A stretch of DNA of 64,000 nt, taken from NCBI RefSeq assembly GCF_003248515.1, contig NZ_QFOB01000003.1, forward strand, positions 62,001 to 126,000. The letters are read 5' to 3'. Below the pieces are notes generated by a model. The model did no database searches. It was not told the origin of the DNA and was given only the letters and a program-made list of their open reading frames with translations. Positions 1 to 7,689 of this stretch are shown one piece after another (within the stretch, counting starts at the first letter, position 1; each line of letters opens with the position of its first letter). A program made the position numbers and the translations under genes. Origin of the DNA: Sphingomonas sp. (lineage in GTDB: Bacteria; Pseudomonadota; Alphaproteobacteria; Sphingomonadales; Sphingomonadaceae).

Positions 1-1
1 C

Positions 2-208
2 GTGGCCGGGCCAGTGGAACAGGGCCAGTGGCTGATCGCGCTGGGCATATCCGATCGCGCCGCATCGCTCGGACGGGGCGCGCCCGGGCGAAGCGGCGAG
101 ATCGCCTCCGCCTATCGCCGGCTCACCCATCCGGACGAGATGGGCAGCCTGTTCAAGGCATTGGCCGTAACGGCCTCGCGCTGGCCGGACATGGCGGGCT
201 TCGCCTGA
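2..208 (+). CDS. C-terminal end of a MidA/NDUFAF7-like SAM-dependent methyltransferase (5' end outside window)
   Basis: Only the last 68 codons are present; the frame is open to the left edge, so the start lies outside the window. The visible end has the pattern G-R-S-G-E-I-A-S-A-Y-R-R-L followed by P-D-E-M-G-S-L-F-K-A-L, which resembles the C-terminus of the class I SAM-dependent methyltransferase family that includes mitochondrial NDUFAF7 (MidA). In that family the final residues pack around the active site and a 'MG-LFK-L-V' motif is typical. pgeF follows on the same strand after an EF-hand gene on the opposite strand; from memory, this methyltransferase and pgeF are often close together in sphingomonads. 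The substrate is unknown. The assignment rests on a short tail and on context. Confidence 0.6.
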   Translation: MAGPVEQGQWLIALGISDRAASLGRGAPGRSGEIASAYRRLTHPDEMGSLFKALAVTASRWPDMAGFA

Positions 209-253
209 GCCGGCAGGCGGCCCGGGCGATCCGCGTTCGTGCCCCGGTCGCCG

Positions 254-646
254 CTACGGGCGGCCCATCATCCGGCCCATCCCGGCCCGGCGCTCCTCCG
301 GCGTCAGCGTGCCATCATGATCGGCATCCATCGCGGAGAAACGCGCGGCTTCGGCCGCTTCGAACTCGGCGATCGTCGCCTTGCCGTCACCATCCGTGTC
401 GATCATCCGGAACATCATGTCGAGCCGCTCGGGCGGCGGCGCCTCGCCCATCCGGGCGGCCATCTGCGCGCTCATTTCATCCCGGGTGAGGATGCCGTCA
501 TGATTGGCGTCCATCGCATCGAAACGCGCCTTCTGCATCGCCAGATAGGCATCACGCGTAACCGGCCCCTGCGACCCCCGCTGCGCGAGCACCGGCGCTG
601 TAAGGCCTGCCGCCAGCAGGCTCGTGGCCAACAGAATCACCTTCAC
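254..646 (-). CDS. Exported EF-hand calcium-binding protein
   Basis: About 130 residues. A GTG start at 644-646 was chosen because a purine-rich RBS (AGGAGAG) lies just upstream and the protein then begins with a clear signal peptide (VKVILLATSLLAAGLTAPVLA, cleavage near AQ). The frame extends a few codons further upstream to an ATG, but that ATG has no RBS and would spoil the signal. The mature part holds three EF-hand loops of the canonical 12-residue type: DANHDGILTRDE, DTDGDGKATIAE and DADHDGTLTPEE, each with acidic residues at positions 1, 3, 5 and 12 and Gly at 6. A periplasmic calcium-binding or calcium-sensing role is inferred; no enzymatic domain is visible. It lies antisense between the methyltransferase and pgeF and appears to be a single-gene unit. 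Confidence 0.82.
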   Translation of the reverse strand: MKVILLATSLLAAGLTAPVLAQRGSQGPVTRDAYLAMQKARFDAMDANHDGILTRDEMSAQMAARMGEAPPPERLDMMFRMIDTDGDGKATIAEFEAAEAARFSAMDADHDGTLTPEERRAGMGRMMGRP

Positions 647-807
647 CGCCCTCTCCTCGCACAATCCGGTCTGCGGTCTAGCGCGGGAGACTGTCGCAAT
701 ACCTCAGCGCTGAAACAATCGACCGGTGACACGAAAAAGTGCGCAGATCCGGATCGCAAGAGCGTCCGGCATTCGACCTGCGGTGCGGACCGCATTAAGG
801 CCGCGCG

Positions 808-1578
808 ATGACCGATTTTCCCACGCCTGTCCGCGCGCGCATGCTGGGCGCGTTGCCCCATGCCTTTCTCGGCCGCGAGGGGGGCGTTTCCACCGGCATC
901 CATGCCGGCCTGAACGTGGGGCTGGGATCGGACGATGATCGCGCCGCGATCGCGGAAAACCGGCGGCGGGCGGTGGATGCCGTGCTGCCCGGTGCGGGGC
1001 TGGTGACGCTGCATCAGGTGCACTCGGCCAATGCCGTGATCGTCGAGGCGCCCTTTGCGGACGAGGCACGCCCAAGGGCCGACGCGCTGGTGACGAACCG
1101 GCCCGGACTGCTGCTGGGCATCCTGACCGCCGATTGCGCGCCGATCCTGTTCGCGGACGAGGTGGCGGGCGTGGTGGGCGCGGCCCATGCGGGCTGGAAG
1201 GGCGCGATCGGCGGCGTAACCGATGCGACGATCATGGCGATGGAGAAGCTGGGCGCCGACAGGAGCAGGATCGTCGCCGCGATCGGCCCCTGCATCGCGC
1301 GCGCCTCCTATGAGGTGGACGAGGCCTTTCTCGTCCGCTTCTGCGAGGCGGATCCCGAGAATGAACGCTTCTTCGTCGACGGCAAGGCCGGCCACCACCA
1401 GTTCGATCTGGAGGGCTATGTCGCCGCGCGGCTGGCGGGGGCGGGTATCGCGCGGATCGAGGCGCTCGGGCTGGATACCTATGCGGACGAGGCACGCTTC
1501 TTCAGCTATCGCCGGGCCACGCATCGCGGCGAGCCCGGCTATGGGCGCGAAATCAGCCTGATCGGCCTGGGATCATAG
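808..1578 (+). CDS. pgeF: Peptidoglycan editing factor PgeF (YfiH / multicopper polyphenol oxidase family)
   Basis: A 256-residue protein, normal for the family. Signature blocks are TADCAPILFAD, AAHAGWKGAIGG and AAIGPCIARASYEV, which supply the conserved Cys and two His residues of the active-site metal centre, plus an earlier QVHS block (LHQVHSANAV). Family members act on UDP-MurNAc precursors carrying L-Ser at position 1 and so preserve peptidoglycan composition; older annotations call the family laccase-like. The ATG at 808 is the first start after the upstream intergenic gap, and the protein begins directly with the family's N-terminal beta strand. Its end faces eipA convergently, with a hairpin between them. 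Confidence 0.93.
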   Translation: MTDFPTPVRARMLGALPHAFLGREGGVSTGIHAGLNVGLGSDDDRAAIAENRRRAVDAVLPGAGLVTLHQVHSANAVIVEAPFADEARPRADALVTNRPGLLLGILTADCAPILFADEVAGVVGAAHAGWKGAIGGVTDATIMAMEKLGADRSRIVAAIGPCIARASYEVDEAFLVRFCEADPENERFFVDGKAGHHQFDLEGYVAARLAGAGIARIEALGLDTYADEARFFSYRRATHRGEPGYGREISLIGLGS

Positions 1579-1599
1579 GGCGAAGAACCGCATTCGCCC
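1578..1599. terminator. Hairpin between convergent pgeF and eipA
   Basis: A perfect 7-bp stem (GGGCGAA / TTCGCCC) with an 8-nt loop starts at the last base of the pgeF stop codon. It lies in the 35-bp gap between two genes that run into each other, so it could stop transcription from both sides. There is no T-tract, so intrinsic termination is only probable. Confidence 0.45.
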
Positions 1600-1613
1600 G
1601 GGCCGCCGCTGCC

Positions 1614-2342
1614 TCAGAAGGGCAGCCAGCGTGATTTCTCGCTGAAGCGCATGTAGCCGACATTGGCGCCGAGCCGCCAGCCAACGCCGAGCCGGATCGG
1701 TACCAGCACCACATCCTTGTACCGCATATAGCTCGCCGCGAAGCCACCGATCACGAACACGTTGCCCTCCACCGCACCGAAGCGGTGGAACAGATCCTGC
1801 GTGTCATAGAGCTTGTAGACGAGCACGAAGGTCTTGCCGCCATTCGCGCCGAGATCCAGCCCCAGCGAGGGTCCGGTCCAGTAAACGGGGCGCTGGCCCT
1901 CCACCTTGTGGAAGAGCGTGCCCGATCCGTAGCGGACGCCGACCGCTACCGCCGCGCCCGCCTCACGCCCGGCAATATATCCGTTGGGACGGCCATATTG
2001 CTTGAACGTCTTCTCGATGATCTTGGCGAGCCCCTCCGCGCCCTTGCCGAACACGCCCTCGGCGGCGGCGAGCACGTCATTCTCCTGATAGGTTCCCTGC
2101 TCGGAAGCCTGCGCGGCCTGCTGCTCGGTCGAGACAGCCGCCGGCGCCGCGGCGGGTGGCGCGTAGGGCGCGGGCTCCGGCTCGCTGACAGGCGCCGGCT
2201 CCGTTTGCACGGACTGGGCCGGCGCACGGCCGGCGCGCGTGGCGGCCTGATTGGGATCGATCGTCTCGACCTGGGCGAAGGCCGGAACAGTGGCCAGCCC
2301 CATCGCCGCCAGCGCTCCGATCCGCATCATGCCCGTCACCAT
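1614..2342 (-). CDS. eipA: EipA-family envelope protein (DUF1134)
   Basis: About 242 residues. The start chosen is the ATG at 2340-2342, which follows a GAGAGGGGATGAGG stretch and gives a signal peptide ending AFAQ. After a Pro/Ala/Glu-rich linker (roughly residues 35-85) comes the DUF1134 core: ENDVLAAAEGVFGKGAEGLAKIIEK, then a glycine-rich beta fold with VGVRYGSGTL, GPSLGLDLGANGGKTFVLVYKL and GVGWRLGANVGYMRFS. EipA was described in Brucella as a periplasmic beta-barrel protein needed for cell-envelope integrity and is conserved across Alphaproteobacteria. The frame stays open upstream to 2417, but that extension is charged and would hide the signal peptide. Confidence 0.88.
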   Translation of the reverse strand: MVTGMMRIGALAAMGLATVPAFAQVETIDPNQAATRAGRAPAQSVQTEPAPVSEPEPAPYAPPAAAPAAVSTEQQAAQASEQGTYQENDVLAAAEGVFGKGAEGLAKIIEKTFKQYGRPNGYIAGREAGAAVAVGVRYGSGTLFHKVEGQRPVYWTGPSLGLDLGANGGKTFVLVYKLYDTQDLFHRFGAVEGNVFVIGGFAASYMRYKDVVLVPIRLGVGWRLGANVGYMRFSEKSRWLPF

Positions 2343-2464
2343 CACCTCATCCCCTCTCGAAATGCGGGGCGAAATAGCCCTCCCCGCCCTTGCCTCACGA
2401 TGAACGCGGACCTGCATTGATCCTGACGAATGTGCCCGCTATAGCCCGCGCCAGCCGCCGGTCA

Positions 2465-2554
2465 GGAGACGTGGGTGAGTGGCTGAAACCAACGCTTTGC
2501 TAAAGCGTCATACGGGAAACCGTATCGAGGGTTCGAATCCCTCCGTCTCCGCCA
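2465..2554 (+). tRNA. tRNA-Ser (anticodon GCU)
   Basis: A complete 90-nt tRNA with an encoded 3' CCA. The acceptor stem is GGAGACG paired with CGTCTCC, followed by discriminator G and CCA. The anticodon stem-loop ACGCTTTGCTAAAGCGT reads GCU, decoding AGC/AGU serine codons. A long variable arm (ATACGGGAAACCGTAT, pairing TACGG with CCGTA) is diagnostic for serine tRNAs, and the T-loop GGTTCGAATCC is canonical. Its 3' end borders the accessory region, which fits use as an integration site. Confidence 0.97.
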
Positions 2555-2721
2555 GGCCCTTGTTCGCAAGAGGCCGTAAAAGACCGCCTGGATTGATTTT
2601 TATCCCTTGAATCCGAAGCTTACCGCCCCGGCTCGTTCGGCCGCGTTCGCATGCCTCCGCCATATGCGAGGGCTCAAAACGTGGCTTCGATGCGCGAAAA
2701 ACGTGGCTTCGGAGGTTGAGA

Positions 2722-2769
2722 GTGTTGAACGATGCGAAACTGCGCGGCGCCAAGCCGCGAGCCAAGCGT
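2722..2769 (+). pseudogene. Remnant of the N-terminus of a P4-type tyrosine integrase
   Basis: About 170 bp after the tRNA-Ser, a GTG preceded by a strong GGAGG RBS begins V-L-N-D-A-K-L-R-G-A-K-P-R-A-K. This resembles the start of the arm-binding (DUF4102) domain of P4-like integrases, which typically begin '-L-[NT]-D-[AT]-[KA]-[VLI]-[RK]-x-[AL]-K-P'. Similarity then stops; no core-binding or catalytic R-H-R-Y region follows, and the same frame runs by chance into the LuxR gene at 3058. A 14-bp direct repeat AAAACGTGGCTTCG occurs just upstream (2676-2689 and 2698-2711). The rest of 2555-3057 shows no gene that I can support. The call rests on 15 residues plus position beside a tRNA. Confidence 0.4.
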
Positions 2770-3057
2770 CGCCCGGAAGAGCTGGGGCTTGCCGAACGTC
2801 ATATGCGGCAGCAATGTCCTGCTGTCACGCATCGCCTTGATCACGCCGATCCAGAGGTCGGGCGGCAGTGGCAGCGCTCTGATCCTCGCGCTGCCGGGTT
2901 TGTGCTTTGGAGTGTCGGGGCTGTCATCCACCGAACGGTGGAGGAACCAGACGCAATCCAGTCTTTGCGACTATTTGTGCGTGGCAGGAGGTCGTTCGAC
3001 ATTTGCCAGCCTCCACGCCCCCTCCCAAGCAAGCGGTTCAGCGGTTATGGACGGTAT

Positions 3058-4197
3058 ATGGCCATCGCGAACGACAGGCTCTCGACCCTGATCGGCTTGA
3101 TCTACGATGCGGCGATCAGCCCGAAAGCGTGGGAGCCTGCCCTGGAGGCGATCCGATCCGCGTTGCGAGCCGAGATCGCGTCGGTCAACCTGCAGGCCGT
3201 GCCGGATGGAGACGTGCTTCTCAATGTCACGAGCAATATCCCGGCGCATTACGCCGAACAGATGGGCGATTATGGTCCTGAGGTGATCGAGATCTGGGGC
3301 GGTGCGACCACGATGATGAGCCTGCCGCTCGATCAGCCCGCGATCCTGAGCAGGCTCAATCCAGCCGCGCTCGACTTCGGGGTCACGCGGAATCGCTATG
3401 CCCTCGAATGGGCGCGCCCGCAGGCCGTGATCGATAGCCTTGCGATCGGATTGGCGCGCGATGAGAAATCGCTTGGTTCGATATCGTTCGGGCGGCACCG
3501 CAGCGTCGGCCCGTTCGATGACGCGGCGATCGCGCTCGCCCGTTTGCTCGTTCCCCATCTTCAACGGGCGGCCACGGTCAACCGCCTGTTGGAAATGAGC
3601 GAAGTCTCGCGTTCGAATTTTACGACCGTGCTGGATGCAATCGCCGTTCCGATCATAATCGTTGGTGCCGACATGCGGATCGCCCACGCCAATCCCCCGG
3701 CCCGCGCCCGGTTCGAGGCGCGCGATATCCTCGCTGAACGGGACGGTTGCCTCGCCGCCATCGATAGCGGGGTCCATCACGCACTCGCCGGGGCGATCGG
3801 GCAAGCGGTCACCCAGGAGGAAAGGATTGCGCGGCAGGGCCTCGGGATACCGGCCCGGCGAAACGATCAAAGCGCGGCGGCGCTCTACGTGATGCCGCTT
3901 GGCGGCCGCCTCGGCGCGCATCGGGGCCGGGCCGCTGCCGCCGTGCTGGTTGCCGAGTCCGGCAGCCGTTTCATCCCTTCCGCCGATCTTGTGACCGGCC
4001 TGTTCAACCTCACCAGCGCGGAAGGCCGGGTGTTCGATCTTCTTGCCGCCGGTAACGGGCTGGCGGAGGCGGCGGTGATCCTGAAGGTCGCACCCAGCAC
4101 CGTGAAGACGCACGCGCTACGCGTGTACCAGAAGACCGGTGTCAGCCGTCAGACCGAACTCATGCAGTTGGCCGCGTCCTTTGCCGTACCGTTCTGA
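3058..4197 (+). CDS. LuxR-type HTH transcriptional regulator (intact paralogue)
   Basis: About 379 residues starting at the ATG at 3058 (MAIANDRLSTLIGL). The frame is open upstream to 2716, but that part is integrase debris and non-genic sequence. The C-terminal 65 residues form a GerE/LuxR helix-turn-helix: LTSAEGRVFDLLAAGNGLAEAAVILKV followed by S-T-V-K-T-H and K-T-G-V-S-R-Q-T-E-L-M. Upstream is a conserved but unnamed sensor region, including a block resembling a PAS fold (IIIVGADMRIAHANPPARARF, roughly 200-225). No receiver aspartate pocket or autoinducer-domain signature is visible. Its paralogue at 4208-5359 is inverted, with only 10 bp between their ends. The signal and targets are unknown; the cupin genes downstream are plausible neighbours but not proven targets. 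Confidence 0.8.
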   Translation: MAIANDRLSTLIGLIYDAAISPKAWEPALEAIRSALRAEIASVNLQAVPDGDVLLNVTSNIPAHYAEQMGDYGPEVIEIWGGATTMMSLPLDQPAILSRLNPAALDFGVTRNRYALEWARPQAVIDSLAIGLARDEKSLGSISFGRHRSVGPFDDAAIALARLLVPHLQRAATVNRLLEMSEVSRSNFTTVLDAIAVPIIIVGADMRIAHANPPARARFEARDILAERDGCLAAIDSGVHHALAGAIGQAVTQEERIARQGLGIPARRNDQSAAALYVMPLGGRLGAHRGRAAAAVLVAESGSRFIPSADLVTGLFNLTSAEGRVFDLLAAGNGLAEAAVILKVAPSTVKTHALRVYQKTGVSRQTELMQLAASFAVPF

Positions 4198-4207
4198 CGC
4201 CGCATCG

Positions 4208-5359
4208 TCAGCCGATGAGCGGTGCCGCAAGTGACGTAGCGAGCAGGACCAGTTCGCTCTGTTTGCTGACCCCGGTCTTTTCGAACAGATGCAGCAGATG
4301 GGTCTTCACGGTACTGATCTTGACGCCGAGCCGTTCCGCCGCCTGCGGTGCGCTCGATCCCTTGCTGATCTGTTCGAAGACGCGGGCCTCGGCGGAGGTA
4401 AGATCGAACAATGTGGCGATAAGGTCCGTCGGCGCTACGATCGGCGCATCCGCTTCAGCGACGAAAATGGCGGCAACCGCGTCATGATCGATACCGAGCC
4501 CGCGGCGAAGCAGCGGCATGATATGCAAAGCGGCATGGGCGCCCGCATCGTCCTTGATGGGAATGCCGAAGCCCCGCCGTTCCAATCCCGCCTCGTTCTC
4601 CGCCGCTCCCGCGACGGCCGAAGCCAGCGCCGCGCCGACGCCGGGCGAACGCGCCCTGAGCATGCCGTTCCACACCGACAAGGCTGAACCGCCGTCGAGG
4701 GCCGCCTGTGCCGCGGGGTTGGCATGGATCAGGCGCAGATCCCGTGTCACCAGCATGACGGGGATGCGCAGCGTCGCCAGCACCTCCTCGAAAGCCGCTT
4801 CGGCGGCGCGGGCGCCGTCATAGAGGCGCGTGATCGTCGCGGCACGCTGCAGGTGCGGTATCAGTAACCGAAGAAGCTCGATCTCCCTGTCGCCGATCAG
4901 CCCGAAGCTTTCGTGCCGCCCGAAGTTGAGCGAACCGAAGGCGCGGGAATCCCTGGCCAGCCCGCAGGAAATCGCATCGACGAGGCCCTGCGGCTTCGCC
5001 CATTCCAGCGCATAGCGATTGGTGGTCGTCGCAAAGTCGATATGGCCGCCGGGGATACGGCTCACGACGTTCGGTTCGTCGAACGTCATGGCCATCACGG
5101 CGTCCTCGCCACCCCAGAGGTCGATCGCGTGGGGCGCGAGATCGGCCATCAGCTTGAGGTAGGGTTACGATATATTGGTGGCATGGTTGAGTATCGCCCG
5201 GCCATCGTCGAGAGACTGAAGCGCCAATACCGCGTTAGCACAATCGAGTTCGAGCCGGATCGCTTCGATCGCGATCGGCCAGCGGTCCCGATCGAGGGCG
5301 CTATCGTAGATCAGCCCGATAAGGTCCGACAGTCGCGATGGCGTAATCACTTCAGTCAT
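4208..5359 (-). pseudogene. LuxR-type HTH regulator interrupted by one in-frame stop codon
   Basis: Paralogue of the regulator at 3058-4197. The N-terminal part (5168-5359, MTEVITPSRLSDLIGLIYDS...) and the rest (4208-5149, HTH block LTSAEARVFEQISKGSSAPQAAERL... STVKTHLLHLFEKTGVSKQSEL) are in the same frame, separated by a single TAA at 5165-5167. Aligned without gaps, the paralogue reads I-P-A-H-Y-A-E-Q-M where this gene reads I-S-stop-P-Y-L-K-L-M, so the stop sits where the intact copy has Ala. An RBS (GAGGAG) precedes the ATG at 5359. A fragment from the ATG at 5149 could still supply the PAS-like and HTH parts. A sequencing error or stop readthrough cannot be excluded. Confidence 0.72.
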
Positions 5360-5568
5360 CATGCTCCTCGCGTATCCGAATCGCGAGCCTACAGGTTCGT
5401 CAACGATGCCGCAGCGCACAATCGCGTCAAGGCGAAAGACGGCATCTCCACCGATCGGTGGATGCCTGTGCGGTGCTATTGCGCTATAAGGAGCGCAGCG
5501 AATTGGGGAATGTGCGCCGCTACGAGAGGTCGGGCCGACGCCAATTTTTCTCCACTCGAAACAAGGCC

Positions 5569-6273
5569 ATGATCATAGGACGTAATTGGGGGGTTTTCGT
5601 GCGCGGAACCTTGTTTAGTGCAACCTTACTTGGTGCAGCGTTGTTCTCGTCGCCGGCATGGGCGCAAGCAACCACCCGCCCCTGTGGGGCAGACGAGGTC
5701 GTCGGTCCGGCCTGTCTTCTTAGTCGCCAGGAGATAGCGTCCCTTCCCACCGGTCAGATCTATTGGCATCTGGATCAGTTCAGCTCGAAGGACGCCGCGG
5801 AACGGGCCGCGACCGCTTCCAGTTCGGTGGTCGGGGCGTTCGGCAAAATCTGGTTGTTCACGATCGAGCGCCGGACATGGAGGGCAAAAGGCGGCCGGCA
5901 TGTCTCGAAAATCGGGCCGCTTCCGGTTCTGCCCGCGCCGACCTATGCAGCCGAATATCTGCGGTCGGTCTTCGCACCTGGCATGATGGCACCGCTCCAT
6001 GTTCACTCAGGTCCCGAAGCCTTTTATGCAGTGAGCGGCGACACCTGCCTGGAGACGCCGGATGGAGTCCAGCGTGGACGAGGTCCTGGGAACAGCCTCG
6101 TCATCAGGGGCGGGCCGCCCATGCTGCTCATGGCCACCGGCAAGGAGCCACGCAGAGGTTTCGCGTTGATCCTGCATGACGCCAGCCAGCCGCCGACCAC
6201 CCTGATCCACGATTGGCATCCACAAGGCCTGTGCGAGCGCGGTCGCGCCGCCGACCGGTCGAGGCGAGATTGA
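5569..6273 (+). CDS. Exported cupin-domain protein (first of a tandem pair)
   Basis: About 234 residues from the ATG at 5569. A GTG at 5599 following a GGGGGG run is an equally good start and gives a cleaner signal peptide (VRGTLFSATLLGAALFSSPAWA, cleavage at AQA). The cupin metal motif G-x5-H-x-H-x3-E-x6-G is exact: P-G-MMAPL-H-V-H-SGP-E-AFYAVS-G (about residues 143-160). The N-terminal half (YWHLDQFSSKDAAERAA) is shared with the next gene. A periplasmic metal-binding cupin role is inferred; the substrate is unknown and the family has no named function that I recognise. The next gene starts 10 bp downstream, so the two are probably one operon. Confidence 0.75.
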   Translation: MIIGRNWGVFVRGTLFSATLLGAALFSSPAWAQATTRPCGADEVVGPACLLSRQEIASLPTGQIYWHLDQFSSKDAAERAATASSSVVGAFGKIWLFTIERRTWRAKGGRHVSKIGPLPVLPAPTYAAEYLRSVFAPGMMAPLHVHSGPEAFYAVSGDTCLETPDGVQRGRGPGNSLVIRGGPPMLLMATGKEPRRGFALILHDASQPPTTLIHDWHPQGLCERGRAADRSRRD

Positions 6274-6283
6274 GGGCGCGCTT

Positions 6284-6991
6284 ATGAAATCTGCAGCCAA
6301 GGTAGTTTCCATGCGGGCAGCCTTGCTGGTGACGCTGTTCGGCGGGTGCCTCTCTCAGAGCGTTTTCGCCAAAACACCCGATCGCGACAGGACCAAGATC
6401 TTGCAGGTGAACGTGCCCCCTGTGCCGGGGCTCTGCTCGGCGCCGGTGCCGGCCGACCGCGAGACGGTGGGGTGCTACGAGACCGGAACCATCGATATCG
6501 TAGATGATCGGCCCGATCTCTATTGGCACATCTACGAGTTTCCGACTGAAGCGGCGGCCAAAGCCGAAGCCGAGCGGCACCAATGGGCAACGGCAACGCG
6601 GGTCCATGGCCGCGTCTGGTTATACGTTCTGGGCGGTCCCGCCGAGACGGTACCCGTCGGTATCGAGCGGGCCGTGATCGGCCCTTTGCGTATTCCGGCC
6701 CGGGAAACGACCGCCCACTTCTCCGAAGCCATCTTCCCTCCGGGGATGCGGACCCGCGTGCATTCGCATCCCGGGCCGGAGGCCTTCTATGTAGTTGCGG
6801 GCGAACAGTGCATGGAGACGCAGACCGACAGGCGGATCGTGCCGGCCGGCGGCACCTATGTGGTAGAGGGAGGGCTGCACGTCCAGGCCGCTCCAAAGGG
6901 GCGCCGCAACCTCGTCCTGATCTTGGCACCCAAAGGCGCCGCTGCGGTAACTCCGGGCGGAGCATGGCAGCCGAGCAGCTTTTGCGATTAG
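6284..6991 (+). CDS. Exported cupin-domain protein (second of a tandem pair)
   Basis: 235 residues with a signal peptide (MRAALLVTLFGGCLSQSVFA after a short basic lead; the ATG at 6311 is an alternative start). It shares the architecture of the upstream gene: a conserved YWHIYEFPTEAAAKAEAE segment and an exact cupin motif P-G-MRTRV-H-S-H-PGP-E-AFYVVA-G. The two proteins are clearly paralogous but diverged, which points to an old tandem duplication. A strong hairpin follows the stop codon, closing a two-gene operon. Metal binding is predicted from the His/His/Glu set; the reaction, if any, is unknown. Confidence 0.77.
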   Translation: MKSAAKVVSMRAALLVTLFGGCLSQSVFAKTPDRDRTKILQVNVPPVPGLCSAPVPADRETVGCYETGTIDIVDDRPDLYWHIYEFPTEAAAKAEAERHQWATATRVHGRVWLYVLGGPAETVPVGIERAVIGPLRIPARETTAHFSEAIFPPGMRTRVHSHPGPEAFYVVAGEQCMETQTDRRIVPAGGTYVVEGGLHVQAAPKGRRNLVLILAPKGAAAVTPGGAWQPSSFCD

Positions 6992-7021
6992 CGAGACGGC
7001 AAGCCCGGCTCTCGCTTGTTT
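6990..7021 (+). terminator. Intrinsic terminator after the cupin pair
   Basis: AGCGAGA at 6990-6996 pairs perfectly with TCTCGCT at 7010-7016. The intervening sequence can extend the pairing, and TGTTTC follows. It overlaps the stop codon of the second cupin gene. Confidence 0.6.
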
Positions 7022-7069
7022 CCCGAACCGTAACGGGCCTTCGAAATTCGAACTTTTTCGGAAGGGCCG

Positions 7070-7226
7070 CTAGGCCTCGTGAACAACGGGTATCCACAGG
7101 AGCGCTGAAGCGGGCCAACGAAGCCGAGATAGGAGGCGCGAGTTTTGTCGTAGCGGGTTGCGACGCGCCGCCAGTTTTTGAGCTTACTGAAGAGCTGTTC
7201 GATCATGCTGCGCAGCCGGTACTTTC
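7070..7226 (-). pseudogene. C-terminal fragment of an IS5-family (IS427-like) transposase, frameshifted
   Basis: The minus strand reads IEQLFSKLKNWRRVATRYDK followed by T-R-A-S-Y-L-G-F-V, the typical end region of IS5/IS427-group DDE transposases (family pattern '[NS]-x-I-E-x-[FL]-F-x-K-[LI]-K-x-[FW]-R-R-[IV]-A-T-R-Y-D-K'). The final residues A-S-A-L-L-W-I-P-V-V-H-E-A-stop are recovered only after a 1-nt frameshift near 7105-7112, ending at 7070. The fragment begins abruptly at about 7226, exactly where the AraC homology stops, so this is the scar of an insertion followed by loss of most of the element. Confidence 0.68.
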
Positions 7227-7591
7227 GGCGAGGCGAAGCTGCAGATCCCGACCTGCATGCGCAGATTGACGGCCTCGTCGATCCGACCGATGCGAAACCG
7301 GCCTTCGCCAATCTCGGTCGGCACCATGGCGGCGCCATATGGCGGTGGGTCGATGCTCTCGATGACCTGATCGCTGGTGGCCGGCAGCAGCACGAAGTCG
7401 CCGGCCTTCACGATGATCGACGGCTGGTCCGCGTTCACCACCCGGCATTCGCCTTCGAGCACCGCGAAATAGACGGGCCTGCCCTCGACGTCGCGGCGTA
7501 TCCGCCAGCGCCCGGCATACTCGACCAGCTTTGAGAAACTCGCCGACGGCTGCAGCAGGGTCACGATCTCGGCAAGCGGGTCGATAGTCAT
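7227..7591 (-). pseudogene. AraC-family regulator, N-terminal cupin domain only, truncated by IS5 fragment
   Basis: The first ~121 codons match the AraC_binding/cupin_6 sensor domain found in regulators beside alphaproteobacterial SDR genes: PLAEIVTLLQPSASFSKLVE, Y-F-A-V-L-E-G-E-C-R-V, AGDFVLLPATSDQVIES, then ends at NLRMQVGICSFASP. From there the frame enters the IS5-family fragment and terminates 14 codons later. The two C-terminal HTH motifs are missing, so the product cannot bind DNA as an AraC protein. It is divergent from the SDR gene at 7690 with a 98-bp gap, the usual layout of such a regulator and its target; the SDR has therefore probably lost its control. Confidence 0.7.
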
Positions 7592-7689
7592 ATCAGGACG
7601 ATCGCTAATGGATTCAGGATTTCTGACGGTAGCAAGTCCCGATGCGGGTGGCCATCTCCCCGTTACCGTTCACATCATTGGAGCATTTC

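Noticed and set aside
2508..2765. Short minus-strand frame across the tRNA-Ser
   Set aside because: Its end (E-T-E-G-F-E-P-S-I-R) is the usual false translation of a tRNA T-arm.
2716..3057. In-frame N-terminal extension of the LuxR gene
   Set aside because: The extension carries an integrase-like start and then non-conserved sequence; the paralogue aligns only from residue ~5 after the ATG at 3058.
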